From Candidatus Daviesbacteria bacterium GW2011_GWA1_41_61 (GTDB lineage: Bacteria > Patescibacteriota > Microgenomatia > Daviesbacterales > UBA10151), in assembly GCA_000997385.1 (NCBI GenBank), contig LCBT01000007.1:1-41981 (forward strand): a stretch of 41,981 nucleotides of DNA, in the 5' to 3' direction. Below, in pieces: positions 1 to 9,025 of this stretch. The notes under the pieces are model-generated. The model was not told the DNA's origin and did no database searches. It saw only the letters and a list, made by a program, of their open reading frames with translations. Numbering within the stretch: the first letter of the stretch is position 1; each line of letters begins with the position of its first letter. A program made the position numbers and the translations under genes.

Positions 1-99
1 AACACCTCGGGGGTGAGCCCTGGCCCGCTTCGCGAGGCGAGCTCCCCCGAGGTGAACCACCTGAGTGTCAGCACCGCTGGTCCATCACTGCTGGATCTT
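1..99. repeat. Terminal direct repeat, left copy (identical to 41883-41981)
   Basis: Direct comparison: 99/99 identical, ends exactly at the window end. Confidence 0.97.
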
Positions 100-789
100 C
101 TCTCTGCCCAAGTAGCCTCTTTATCTGCTCGCCTCGATGTGATCGAGTCGCAGCGGGCCAGATTAACCCAACTGGAAGCTTCTACTTCTGCTTCCTTAAC
201 CCTTACTCCTCCTGATGTCTTACTCTCCACCTCTTCTGCTGCCCTGGTTAACACCTCCCAGGTGGGCCTTGACTCCTGGGAGGTGAGTTCTGCTACCATC
301 TCCGGCCTACTTACCTCTTATGAAGGAATATTCCAAAACTCCCTAAAATCTTTAGGTGAGACTTACCTTGGTAATACCACCATAGCCGGTAACTTCTCCA
401 TAGATGGGACTATGAATATTACCGGAAGTTCCTTAAGTACCTTAGGTACCCTCTACCTGCAAAACGGTCCCCTGGCAGGAAATGTTGATTTCTTTAATAA
501 CCTCATCACAATAGATAATAAAGGTAACATAATAGCTCAGGGTGAGGTAACAACTACTAAAATCAACCTCACTAAAACTGTAGGAACAGGTCTGCTGCCT
601 GCAGGGCAAAGGAAAATAATCATTTACACCAAGGAAATAACGGAAAATTCTCTTGTCTTTATCACTCCAACCACAATTACTGATCAAATACTCTCTGTTA
701 CCAGCCAAATTCCAGGTTACGGTTTTACCGTGGAGGTTAAAACCCCCTCTATTACTAACATCCAGTTTAATTGGTGGATTGTCAATTAG
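1..789 (+). CDS. C-terminal part of giant surface protein 2 (continuation of the ORF open at the window end); coiled coil plus conserved C-terminal domain. The listed start at 13 (GTG) is not a real start
   Basis: Open from position 1; in frame with the 34935 ORF through the 99-bp terminal repeat; SATISGLLTSYEGIFQNSLKSLGETYLG...NGPLAGNVDFFNNLITIDNKGNIIAQ matches the end of the 12210-19406 protein. Confidence 0.85.
   Translation, partial: NTSGVSPGPLREASSPEVNHLSVSTAGPSLLDLLSAQVASLSARLDVIESQRARLTQLEASTSASLTLTPPDVLLSTSSAALVNTSQVGLDSWEVSSATISGLLTSYEGIFQNSLKSLGETYLGNTTIAGNFSIDGTMNITGSSLSTLGTLYLQNGPLAGNVDFFNNLITIDNKGNIIAQGEVTTTKINLTKTVGTGLLPAGQRKIIIYTKEITENSLVFITPTTITDQILSVTSQIPGYGFTVEVKTPSITNIQFNWWIVN
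252..285. repeat. In-frame 11-bp palindrome in the giant 2 tail
   Basis: CACCTCCCAGG-tgggccttgact-CCTGGGAGGTG. Confidence 0.88.
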
Positions 790-790
790 T

Positions 791-2002
791 TTACTTTAAA
801 TTTACTCCAAATAAGTTAGGACTGGAAGCTGTAGAGGTAGCAAAAGAGGTCAACACAACCAACCTGGAGGAATCAGGCCAGGGGAAAACAAATTCGGGCT
901 CAAATTTACCGGCATAAATTTCTGCCACATTACTTCCATCAAACTCCACAATGCCTATTTTGTCCTCTTGTACTAAGATAATATGGGTAGACTCCGGTAA
1001 CCAATAATAAGCTAAAGCTTGAGGGAGATCATAATATTGCCGCTCCTCTAAATCGTAAACTCTATATCCTTTCAACATCCCCCTCTTTCCCGCCGGTTCT
1101 GCAGAAGCACTACTGACAGCTTTTGCAGTTGGACTTGGAGTAGCTAGTGTTGATCCTATGATGAATTTTGTCTCATCCGGGGACCACTTTAAAGTCCCGG
1201 GATGAGTGGCTATCTCTTTTAATTTTAAATCATCAATCAATAAAGCTCTGGTTTCTTCCTGAACTTTTTGGTCCTCTTCCCAACCCTTGACAACTGAATC
1301 CACCATGGGAGTAATATCTTTCAGATCAGTCACGGAAGTTGAACTCTCAAATGACAGTAAAAAACTTCGCTTATTGATATCCCCTGGTAAGTTACTCTCC
1401 TGCATGGTGACGAACAGTTGCTTTGAATCCGGAGACCAACGGTAAGAAGCCTGGGCAAAATCCAGACTGGGAACTGAAGCTACCAACTGCCTGGGGCCGG
1501 CGTTACGGTTGAAGGCAATCGGCTGGGAAGTCATCGTCCACACCCACAACCCTCCTTTTTGTCTTAAAGGATTATCGGGGGTGAAAGGAACAGTAAAAGC
1601 TAATTTTTGACCATCCGGAGAGAGTATGGGTTTGACTACCCCATTATGAGTTAAAGGATAGATGGTCGGGAGAGCCGGGAAAAGTGTAATTTTAATAGCC
1701 GAGACCACCCCCTCTTTTACCTCAACCTGCTTTTCCCAAGGGATGAATCCGTCTTTTATGACCTTCATTTTATATTTGTGGGGCGGCAGATTGGAGATAT
1801 TAGCGTTGGTGGCAGTAGCTAAATGCCCATCAATATAGACTGAAGCTCCATCAGGCAAAGAGGTTACGGATATTATACCTGTACCTACCAACCTCCCTTC
1901 TTTAGAAGAAAAAGTGTAACCTTTAGTTAAGGCAATAGCAATCCCCGCTCCAGCAATGATGAGCAGCAAGGTGATAAGGGTGATCAAAAAACGTTTACTC
2001 AT
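791..2002 (-). CDS. PEGA-domain membrane protein with C-terminal WD40/TolB-like propeller
   Basis: N-terminal TM; GIISVTSLPDGASVYIDGHLATATNANISNLPPHKYKMKVIKDGFIPWEKQVEV is PEGA-like; start placed at MSKRFLI (ORF extends to 2044). Confidence 0.8.
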   Translation of the reverse strand: MSKRFLITLITLLLIIAGAGIAIALTKGYTFSSKEGRLVGTGIISVTSLPDGASVYIDGHLATATNANISNLPPHKYKMKVIKDGFIPWEKQVEVKEGVVSAIKITLFPALPTIYPLTHNGVVKPILSPDGQKLAFTVPFTPDNPLRQKGGLWVWTMTSQPIAFNRNAGPRQLVASVPSLDFAQASYRWSPDSKQLFVTMQESNLPGDINKRSFLLSFESSTSVTDLKDITPMVDSVVKGWEEDQKVQEETRALLIDDLKLKEIATHPGTLKWSPDETKFIIGSTLATPSPTAKAVSSASAEPAGKRGMLKGYRVYDLEERQYYDLPQALAYYWLPESTHIILVQEDKIGIVEFDGSNVAEIYAGKFEPEFVFPWPDSSRLVVLTSFATSTASSPNLFGVNLK

Positions 2003-2040
2003 CTTCTTATATTTTAAGTTACTTAAGTAACTTAAGCAAC

Positions 2041-2748
2041 TCAACTTCCCACCAGTTTTGCTCTAATAATTAACCTGTTTAAAGTGGTCCCGGGAGGATC
2101 ACAAGTTTGTAAAGTTAAAATTGACTCGGGATAAACATTAGTCAAATACTGTGTTTCCTCAGGCTTGGCAATGATCTTATCAAAAACAATATAATCGAAA
2201 CGACGTCCTTGGTAAAAAATAATCACCCGATCTCCTGTTTCTAGCTTACCAAGAAGATAAAAGATAGCATTAAACCGGACTACATTCCAAGGAGCATCAG
2301 TAGAGTGGGAAAAAAGATAGATATTCCCCTTTTGCCCAGGGTAAGAAGTACCTTTAGCATGGGCTACCCCCTGTCTTAAAGCTGCCATATATTCAGCTTC
2401 TTTAGCTGGATTAACATCAGCTACCACTTTAGCATTGGCATTAATCTTTTCAATAACAATACCAAAATCGGTGGAAACAGGGGTAATCGTTTCCACTCCG
2501 CCAATCCTTAAGTCCCCAAAACCCACTGATTCCCCACCTCTGTTTAAACCATCTAGCTGGTCTGAGGTTGAAGTAATAATACGGGGCAAAATATACTGCC
2601 TGCCGGTTAACTCATTAAACCTAAACTTCATCTCCTCATTAATCACCGGCTCCACCACTAAAGCCAGGATTACCAGACCCACCTGGATAAAAAAATATCC
2701 AGCAAATCTGATCAGAAAAATATTTCTAAAACGTTTTGATTTAAACAT
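2041..2748 (-). CDS. Sortase family protein
   Basis: N-terminal TM, LFSHS...TLQTCDPPGTTLNRLIIRAKLV (TLxTC sortase motif); start placed at MFKSKRF because the longer ORF overlaps a tRNA. Confidence 0.85.
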   Translation of the reverse strand: MFKSKRFRNIFLIRFAGYFFIQVGLVILALVVEPVINEEMKFRFNELTGRQYILPRIITSTSDQLDGLNRGGESVGFGDLRIGGVETITPVSTDFGIVIEKINANAKVVADVNPAKEAEYMAALRQGVAHAKGTSYPGQKGNIYLFSHSTDAPWNVVRFNAIFYLLGKLETGDRVIIFYQGRRFDYIVFDKIIAKPEETQYLTNVYPESILTLQTCDPPGTTLNRLIIRAKLVGS

Positions 2749-2750
2749 AG

Positions 2751-2823
2751 TACCCCTGGAGGGAGTTGCACCCCCGACCAACCCCTTAGGACGGGGCTGC
2801 TCTATCTACTGAGCTACAGGGGC
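2751..2823 (-). tRNA. tRNA-Arg(CCT)
   Basis: Cloverleaf read by eye: GCCCCTG/CAGGGGT acceptor, GCTC/GAGC D stem, GCCCC-GTCCTAA-GGGGT anticodon arm, GGGGG/CCCTC T stem; no encoded CCA. Confidence 0.88.
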
Positions 2824-2940
2824 TAAAATTTAAGTCCCCTAAAACACTTATATTTTATCAAAATCAGCCTTATTTGTCTTTTATTTAAAACTTAAGCTAC
2901 TTACATTCTAGCACCAAGCAAGGTAAAATACTAAGTATCA

Positions 2941-3012
2941 CGGAGCGTAGTTCATCGGTAGAACGCTCGATTCGGGTTCGAGAAGTAGAGGGTTCAATTC
3001 CCTCCGCTCCGA
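2941..3012 (+). tRNA. tRNA-Pro(CGG)
   Basis: CGGAGCG/CGCTCCG acceptor, CTCGA-TTCGGGT-TCGAG anticodon arm, GAGGGTTCAATTCCCTC T arm. Confidence 0.92.
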
Positions 3013-3214
3013 CAAACAATTGTTCTAGTTTGATCTATTGAAATTTTTGTACTCATCTCCAAAAAGCTTGTTGGAACAATCTTTTTATTTTTGAGTACAA
3101 ACTATCACTCACACAACTAATCTGCTAACTATAATGACTAATTTATTAACCATTACCCCAAAAGAAAATTAAAAATAGAAAATTCTAACAAAAATTTTAT
3201 GGGAATATTGCAAA

Positions 3215-3766
3215 TTATTCTCCCCCAAACCAAAGAGCAATTTCTCGTTCTGCTTCCTCGACAGTTCCGGAAGCATGGATTAAATTTCTAATCGGTTTAT
3301 GTTCTATATTTTCCGAGATGGCGGAATTACTGGAAAAATCACCTCTGATTGTACCGGGGGCAGCCAAAAGCGGTAGTGTTGGACCGCAAAGTTTTCTTAT
3401 TACCTCAACAGCATGAATACCTTCAAAGACTAAAGCAAAAACCGGAGCGCTTAAAATATATTCCATATTCCATTTATGAACCAACTTCCCTATCTCGGCC
3501 GGAATATCCGTCCCCATAGTTTTTTTAACATCCAATCCATACTTTTGACAATCACTGATAGTGTTATTCCCCACCTTATCCAACCATTCAGGGGTAGTAG
3601 GATAATGTTTGCTTGCTAACTCTATGTCAGCTTGAACAAGCTTAGCCTTAACAATTTTTAAACCAACTCTTTCAAAGCGGGAAATTATCTCCCCCGCCAA
3701 ACCCCGGGCCATACCGTCCGGTTTAATTAAGACTAATGTTTTTTGTATCATTGGATTAGTATTCAT
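3215..3766 (-). CDS. ndk: Nucleoside diphosphate kinase
   Basis: KTLVLIKPDGMARGLAGEIISRFE...GTIRGDF...NLIHASGTVEEAEREIALWF. Confidence 0.93.
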   Translation of the reverse strand: MNTNPMIQKTLVLIKPDGMARGLAGEIISRFERVGLKIVKAKLVQADIELASKHYPTTPEWLDKVGNNTISDCQKYGLDVKKTMGTDIPAEIGKLVHKWNMEYILSAPVFALVFEGIHAVEVIRKLCGPTLPLLAAPGTIRGDFSSNSAISENIEHKPIRNLIHASGTVEEAEREIALWFGGE

Positions 3767-3768
3767 TT

Positions 3769-4794
3769 TTATTCTTTAATCTCCATATCTTCGATATTGT
3801 AGCTGCCATCTTCAAAGACGTCAACTAAAAGGAACCTGGGAAGCTGTACATTCCTTTCTTGGGTTACAGCTCCCACAGTAGTCATCTTCAACCCAGTTTT
3901 CTCTTCACTGTAACGGCTGTAGGCATGAATATCTCCAGCAAAGACCTCTGAAACCCCTGTCTCGGCCAAAATACTGATCAGCTTCTGAGCTTGAGGTAAC
4001 AGTTTAGGAGTAGTCTTGCCCATTACCCGGTCAGCAGTCGGATGAGATAAGGGCTCATGCAGAAAAACAAAGGTGATAAGACCCTTATCCTCCGATAACA
4101 CTTCCTCTAACCAACTCATCTGTAAATCTTCAATACCTAAATAGTTATCACTATTAAATAGTAGTACAAACCGTATATTACTATCTATAAATGATTGATA
4201 AGGCGTACCAAAAGTTTTAGTAAAGTTGCTCTCCGGCGCCAAGCCCTTTTCCCGGGCTTCCCATAAATCATGGTCTCCTGCAGTTAGATAGTAAGGGATA
4301 CCTGTTGCTTCAAAAACCTTTTTAGCCTCCTTAAGCTCAAGTAAAGTCCCGGAAGCGCTGTAATCTCCTAACCCAACAACAAACTTGGCTCCACCACTCT
4401 TTACCTGCTGTAAAGCTTTAGCTAAATTAACATTATCGTTATGAGTATCCGCAACCACAGCAAACTTCAAGGTTAAATTACCTTCAGAGGTAGAGTTTTT
4501 AGCAGCAGGTGAGGTATTGATACCTAAGGTAGAGCTATTGGTTACCCCCTTCAAATCAAAACCCAACAGTCCAAAAAGGACTTTAGCTGAATCCTCTGAA
4601 GTTATCAGGGAGATCAAAGCTGCCCTAGGATCTGTTTCCAGTAAGTCCGGGCCAGCTATAGTACCTCCAGAAAAATACCTAAAGGCTTGATAAACTCCCA
4701 AACCCAAAACAGCAAACATCATCAAAGATAAAAGCAATCTAAAGATAGCCAAGGGTCCAAACCCTCTTTTTCTTCTTCCTTCTGATCTAAACAT
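3769..4794 (-). CDS. Membrane-anchored metallophosphoesterase
   Basis: VVADTHND, VGLGDYS, GDHD, FLHEPLSHP, AGDIHAYSRY metal-binding motifs; N-terminal TM. Confidence 0.85.
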   Translation of the reverse strand: MFRSEGRRKRGFGPLAIFRLLLSLMMFAVLGLGVYQAFRYFSGGTIAGPDLLETDPRAALISLITSEDSAKVLFGLLGFDLKGVTNSSTLGINTSPAAKNSTSEGNLTLKFAVVADTHNDNVNLAKALQQVKSGGAKFVVGLGDYSASGTLLELKEAKKVFEATGIPYYLTAGDHDLWEAREKGLAPESNFTKTFGTPYQSFIDSNIRFVLLFNSDNYLGIEDLQMSWLEEVLSEDKGLITFVFLHEPLSHPTADRVMGKTTPKLLPQAQKLISILAETGVSEVFAGDIHAYSRYSEEKTGLKMTTVGAVTQERNVQLPRFLLVDVFEDGSYNIEDMEIKE

Positions 4795-4797
4795 AAG

Positions 4798-6420
4798 TCA
4801 CATCCTTTCAGGGGCTGAAACTCCCATTAAATTTAAACTATTAGCTAAAGTTATTTTAGCAGCTTTCACCAAACCTAGTCTGGCTTGTTCTAACCGGGGC
4901 GGCTGAGCTCCCAAAACCTGGCAATTTTCATAAAATTTATGGAAAAAATCAGCTAAAGCAGTAGTATAACTGGTAAATTTATGGACTTGATAACTTTGAG
5001 TTGTCTCCTGGACCAAATCAGGAAAAGCTACCAAATGAGAGATTAAAGCTGTCTCTGAAGGTTGTTTTAATAAGCTATAGTCTCCGGGCTCCTCTTTCTC
5101 CCTACTGTCCCCGGCTTTGGCTAAGATATTACTCATCCTGGCATGGGCATACTGGACATAAAAAACGGGGTTTTTATGTGATTGCTTCCGGGCCAGATCC
5201 AGGTTAAAGTCAATCTGAGAGTCAGGAGAATACATTAAAAAGAAAAACCTGGCTACATCTTTGCCCACTAAATCCAACAGTTCATCTAAGGTCACAAAAG
5301 TCCCCGCTCTTTTGGACATCCTCACTTCCTGCCCCTCCTTAAAAAGCCTAACCATTTGCATAAGGATAATTTCAATCTTATCCTTAAAGCCTAAAGCCTC
5401 CATTGCCCATTCGATCCTTTTGGCATAATCATGATGATCTGCTCCCAAAATATTAATTCTTTTGATATAGCCCTTTTCCAAATCATCTAAATGATGGGCA
5501 ATATCAGCTAAGAAGTAAGTTGGCTCAGTTTTCCCCCGGCCTTCTTCTGAAGTCAGCAAAACCCGGTCTTTTTCATCCCCAAACTGGGAGGATTTAAACC
5601 ACAAAGCTCCATCCTTTTCGTAAGCTAAGCTCCTAGCTTTTAATTGGATTTTTACTTGATCAATTAAACCTCGATGATAGACAGATCTTTCCGAATAAAA
5701 CTGATCAAAATGAACATCCATCCTATTTATAGCTGGTTTAATCTCCTTTTCTAACAGATAATCAGCTAAAAGATGGCCTAATTGTTGAGGTTCTAAATTC
5801 AATTTATCGGAAAATTCTGATGCCAGTTCCTTAATATACTCACCCTGGTAATATTCCTCTTTTTTCTCAATTTTCCCTTCTGCTGCCAAAACTGATTCAC
5901 CTAAAAGTCGAATCTGGTTACCTGTATCATTAACATAATATTCTCTCTCCACCTCATAGCCGCTAAAAGACAAAACATTGGCTAAGGTATCTCCCAAAGC
6001 TCCTCCTCTACCATTAGCTAAAGTTAAGGGACCGGTGGGATTAGCAGAGATAAACTCAACCTGGATTTTTTTACCCTTACCGTTTTCGTTTTTCCCAAAA
6101 TTTTCTCCCTCCTCTAAAATCTCTTTCACCTGCTGGGAAGTTATTTCTGGTTTGATAAAAAAGTTGATAAATCCGGGACCGGCAACTTCTGCCTTCTCCA
6201 AATAGTCCGGATGGTCAAACTTTTGTAAAATTTCCTTAGCAATCTCCAAAGGAGACTGCTTACCGCCCCCGTCTTTTTGTTTAGCCAATTGCAGCGCGAT
6301 ATTTGCAGTATAATCTCCAAAGAGTACATTTGGTGAAATAGATACAACTATATCACCACTTTGATAGCCCAAACTCTCTACTGCCTTTTTTAAGTCCTGC
6401 TTTAACTGTTTTTTAACCAT
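4798..6420 (-). CDS. argS: Arginyl-tRNA synthetase
   Basis: VEFISANPTGPLTLANGRGGALGDTLANVL, VRMSKRAGTFVTLDELLD, C-terminal DALR-like anticodon-binding region; start placed at MVKKQLKQ. Confidence 0.92.
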   Translation of the reverse strand: MVKKQLKQDLKKAVESLGYQSGDIVVSISPNVLFGDYTANIALQLAKQKDGGGKQSPLEIAKEILQKFDHPDYLEKAEVAGPGFINFFIKPEITSQQVKEILEEGENFGKNENGKGKKIQVEFISANPTGPLTLANGRGGALGDTLANVLSFSGYEVEREYYVNDTGNQIRLLGESVLAAEGKIEKKEEYYQGEYIKELASEFSDKLNLEPQQLGHLLADYLLEKEIKPAINRMDVHFDQFYSERSVYHRGLIDQVKIQLKARSLAYEKDGALWFKSSQFGDEKDRVLLTSEEGRGKTEPTYFLADIAHHLDDLEKGYIKRINILGADHHDYAKRIEWAMEALGFKDKIEIILMQMVRLFKEGQEVRMSKRAGTFVTLDELLDLVGKDVARFFFLMYSPDSQIDFNLDLARKQSHKNPVFYVQYAHARMSNILAKAGDSREKEEPGDYSLLKQPSETALISHLVAFPDLVQETTQSYQVHKFTSYTTALADFFHKFYENCQVLGAQPPRLEQARLGLVKAAKITLANSLNLMGVSAPERM

Positions 6421-6441
6421 AAGGATATGATAGCACACTCC

Positions 6442-7446
6442 TTACCTATTTGACCTTATTGCCAGATACCATACTCCTGCTACTATTAACAAATAATACC
6501 CTAGCCAAAAAATCACTGATGTTTCCCCTATCTCAAGACCGGCTCCAGGCAGTTTAGCAAATAGATCTACTATATATATGAAATATGTCAGCAAGACTGC
6601 CGGGACCAACCCTACCAACTGCCCTAAAAAAGTGCTGACCAACCCAACTCCTAAACTTAAAAATCCAGCTACCATCACCAGAGGAATAGTCCAGAGAACA
6701 AAAATATTAGCCAGTACTCCCACCAAAGACAGTTGATGAAAATTATAAACAATAACCGGCAGGACTAAAGCCTGGGCAGCCAAAGTAACTGCCAAATCCT
6801 GCCTTAAAATTTGAGGCACTTTTTGCAAACTTTCCAAAAGGATGGGAGCCACCACTACCACTCCAAAAGTAGCCAAGAAACTTAGCTGAAAAGAGATATT
6901 AAACAGCCAATGGGGATTGTACAGCAGCATCAAACCGGCTGTCAAAAGCAGTACCCACCAACCTGTTCTTTCTTTACCCACCATCAAAGCCAAAAAGGTA
7001 AAAGTGACCATAATCGCTGCCCTGATGACAGGAACCTGGAAACCGGTTAACAGGCTGTAGAAAAAAATTAACAAAAAGGTAAATATCCCCGCCTTTTTTC
7101 TTCCTATAAGGAAGGCTAGGCTCATTATAAAACCAGCCAAGATAGTTAAATTTTGGCCAGAGACCACCACTATATGAATGGTAGAAGTAGATTTGAGCTC
7201 ATTTTTCAGATAAAAGGGCAGCCTTTCTTGAGATCCTAAGATAATTCCAGAGAGTAAAGCTGACTGAGGGTAAGGTAAAATCTGATCCACCACTTTCACT
7301 AAATACTCCCTAGCAGGCTTAAAAAGCTCCACCCCTTCTTCTTTATAAGTTAAATCTAAGCCTCCTATTTGTAGAACACGGAAGGTAAATAATAATGACC
7401 ATGATGTGATGATTATCAGTACAACTTTAAACATACTCAAAGTCAA
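6442..7446 (-). CDS. comEC: ComEC/Rec2 competence-domain membrane protein (no OB or metallo-beta-lactamase domain evident in this ORF)
   Basis: LLSGIILGSQERLP...STIHIVVVSGQNLTILAGFI...GFQVPVIRAAIMVTFTFLA; polytopic. Confidence 0.88.
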   Translation of the reverse strand: MTLSMFKVVLIIITSWSLLFTFRVLQIGGLDLTYKEEGVELFKPAREYLVKVVDQILPYPQSALLSGIILGSQERLPFYLKNELKSTSTIHIVVVSGQNLTILAGFIMSLAFLIGRKKAGIFTFLLIFFYSLLTGFQVPVIRAAIMVTFTFLALMVGKERTGWWVLLLTAGLMLLYNPHWLFNISFQLSFLATFGVVVVAPILLESLQKVPQILRQDLAVTLAAQALVLPVIVYNFHQLSLVGVLANIFVLWTIPLVMVAGFLSLGVGLVSTFLGQLVGLVPAVLLTYFIYIVDLFAKLPGAGLEIGETSVIFWLGYYLLIVAGVWYLAIRSNR

Positions 7447-7464
7447 AACTCATTTGAATTTAAT

Positions 7465-8085
7465 TTAGTAAGTGCTTACTAGGCTTTTAATCTTCTCATA
7501 AACAGACCTGGAGACTGCTTTTTTAGTCAGCAGCTCCTCGATCCCTGAGTAGGGCCGGTTATCAATAATTTTTTGAGCAGTCACCGGTCCCACCCCGGGG
7601 AGTTTGTCCAGCTCATCTGAGCCAGCATTGTTAATATTAACGATGTTATTTTGAGAAGCAGTACCCGCTACACTGCCTACTGATCCACCTGAGACAGATG
7701 CTGGATCTCCTTGATAAGGGATGTAAACTTTAACCCCGTCTGATAGCCTCTGAGCTAGATTGAGAGACTGTGATAGATATTGACTATCTGCTTCCTGAGT
7801 TACTCCACCAGCTGCCTTGATAGCATCCTCTACTCTAGACTCACTATTTAACAAGTAGACCCCCGGTCTTTCTATTGCTCCAGCCACATCCACCTTGATA
7901 ATCATTGGAGCCAAAGCTGCGTTTTTTTGAGAATTAGCAGGATACTTAGTTGATTTGACAAAGGTTTTGGAGATAACTCCCGAGGAGACGATTCCCCCAA
8001 TTAAAAGAACCACACCCACCAGTGCTAAAACGAGAGGAATTTTATACTTACCTATAAACTCATCAATCTTGTTTTGATCATCCAT
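7465..8085 (-). CDS. comEA: ComEA-like DNA-binding protein (SLBB plus helix-hairpin-helix)
   Basis: VDVAGAIERPGVYLLNSESRVEDAIKAAGGVT and VNINNAGSDELDKLPGVGPVTAQKIIDNRPYSGIEELL. Confidence 0.9.
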   Translation of the reverse strand: MDDQNKIDEFIGKYKIPLVLALVGVVLLIGGIVSSGVISKTFVKSTKYPANSQKNAALAPMIIKVDVAGAIERPGVYLLNSESRVEDAIKAAGGVTQEADSQYLSQSLNLAQRLSDGVKVYIPYQGDPASVSGGSVGSVAGTASQNNIVNINNAGSDELDKLPGVGPVTAQKIIDNRPYSGIEELLTKKAVSRSVYEKIKSLVSTY

Positions 8086-8089
8086 ACTT

Positions 8090-8506
8090 CTATATTCTCC
8101 TTCTTCTATAGTATGTCTTCAACTCCTTCCGGTATCCTCTAATCCATAACCTGTAGGTTTTATATAAGTATGTCATTCCCCTTCTTTCCATCTCTTTTTT
8201 AATCACTCCTCCTTCATGAGGATATTTATGAAGCCTTACATGAGGAGAAGAAAAGCCATGAGTATAATGACAAAGTTCATGGGCAATAGTATGATCAACC
8301 ACCTCAAGGGGAATTTTTACATCCTGAAACATCCCGGTAATAGTGATATAGGTACTGTCACTCTTACGGTCTAACATAATAGATCCAAAACGGAGCCTGG
8401 CAAATCTTCCAAAACGGATAAAGACCCTATTGGGTTGATTAATATCAGCAAAATGTTTAGACCACAAATAATCTAACCTCGATAAAAGCCAGGTGTTGTC
8501 GCGCAT
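8090..8506 (-). CDS. SprT/M48-like zinc metalloprotease-related protein
   Basis: HTIAHELCHYTHGFSSPHVRLHKYPHEGG (HExxH). Confidence 0.65.
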   Translation of the reverse strand: MRDNTWLLSRLDYLWSKHFADINQPNRVFIRFGRFARLRFGSIMLDRKSDSTYITITGMFQDVKIPLEVVDHTIAHELCHYTHGFSSPHVRLHKYPHEGGVIKKEMERRGMTYLYKTYRLWIRGYRKELKTYYRRRRI

Positions 8507-8682
8507 ATATCCTCCTTACTTCATCCTAAAACGGAAAAGTTTACTCGTCAACCCACTAGAAAGATTTAAGATTAAAAGTTGGAAAAATCATGCTTAGTCT
8601 ATCTGTGTAAAATACTGTGAAAAGGAAAGAATTCACCAGTTAAGAGCTCTGTGGTTAAGAAATGATTTAGAATCTCTAATAA

Positions 8683-8728
8683 CCTATCAAGTAGGAGTAA
8701 CCGTCTGCCTTTACTCCTACTTGATAGG
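8683..8728. repeat. Perfect 18-bp inverted repeat (hairpin), 10-nt loop, between divergent genes
   Basis: CCTATCAAGTAGGAGTAA-ccgtctgcct-TTACTCCTACTTGATAGG. Confidence 0.92.
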
Positions 8729-9025
8729 CAAAGTTTACAAATCTCTAACTACACAAAGTGTAGTAAACTTGGACCCTCTTGTCAATATATCTTTGTATAT
8801 CAATATTAATAAGGTTGTTTTTCGCATAGCTTCAAAATGGGTCCCGATAAAACTTCTTAACAACCAAAAATATAGCTTTTTACTACATAACTATATCAGT
8901 AAGAATAACTTTGAGTAGATTTTATGTCTGTGAAAATCTCTGTGGAAACAGTTAAAACTTCTTTACGAAATATATCTCCCTTGCCTTGAACTCAAATCCA
9001 CCTTATGCTAAGATCATTCCTAGTT

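Noticed and set aside
8721-8918. 65-aa ORF between the hairpin and leuS
   Set aside because: AT-rich, overlaps the hairpin arm, no recognisable family or convincing RBS.
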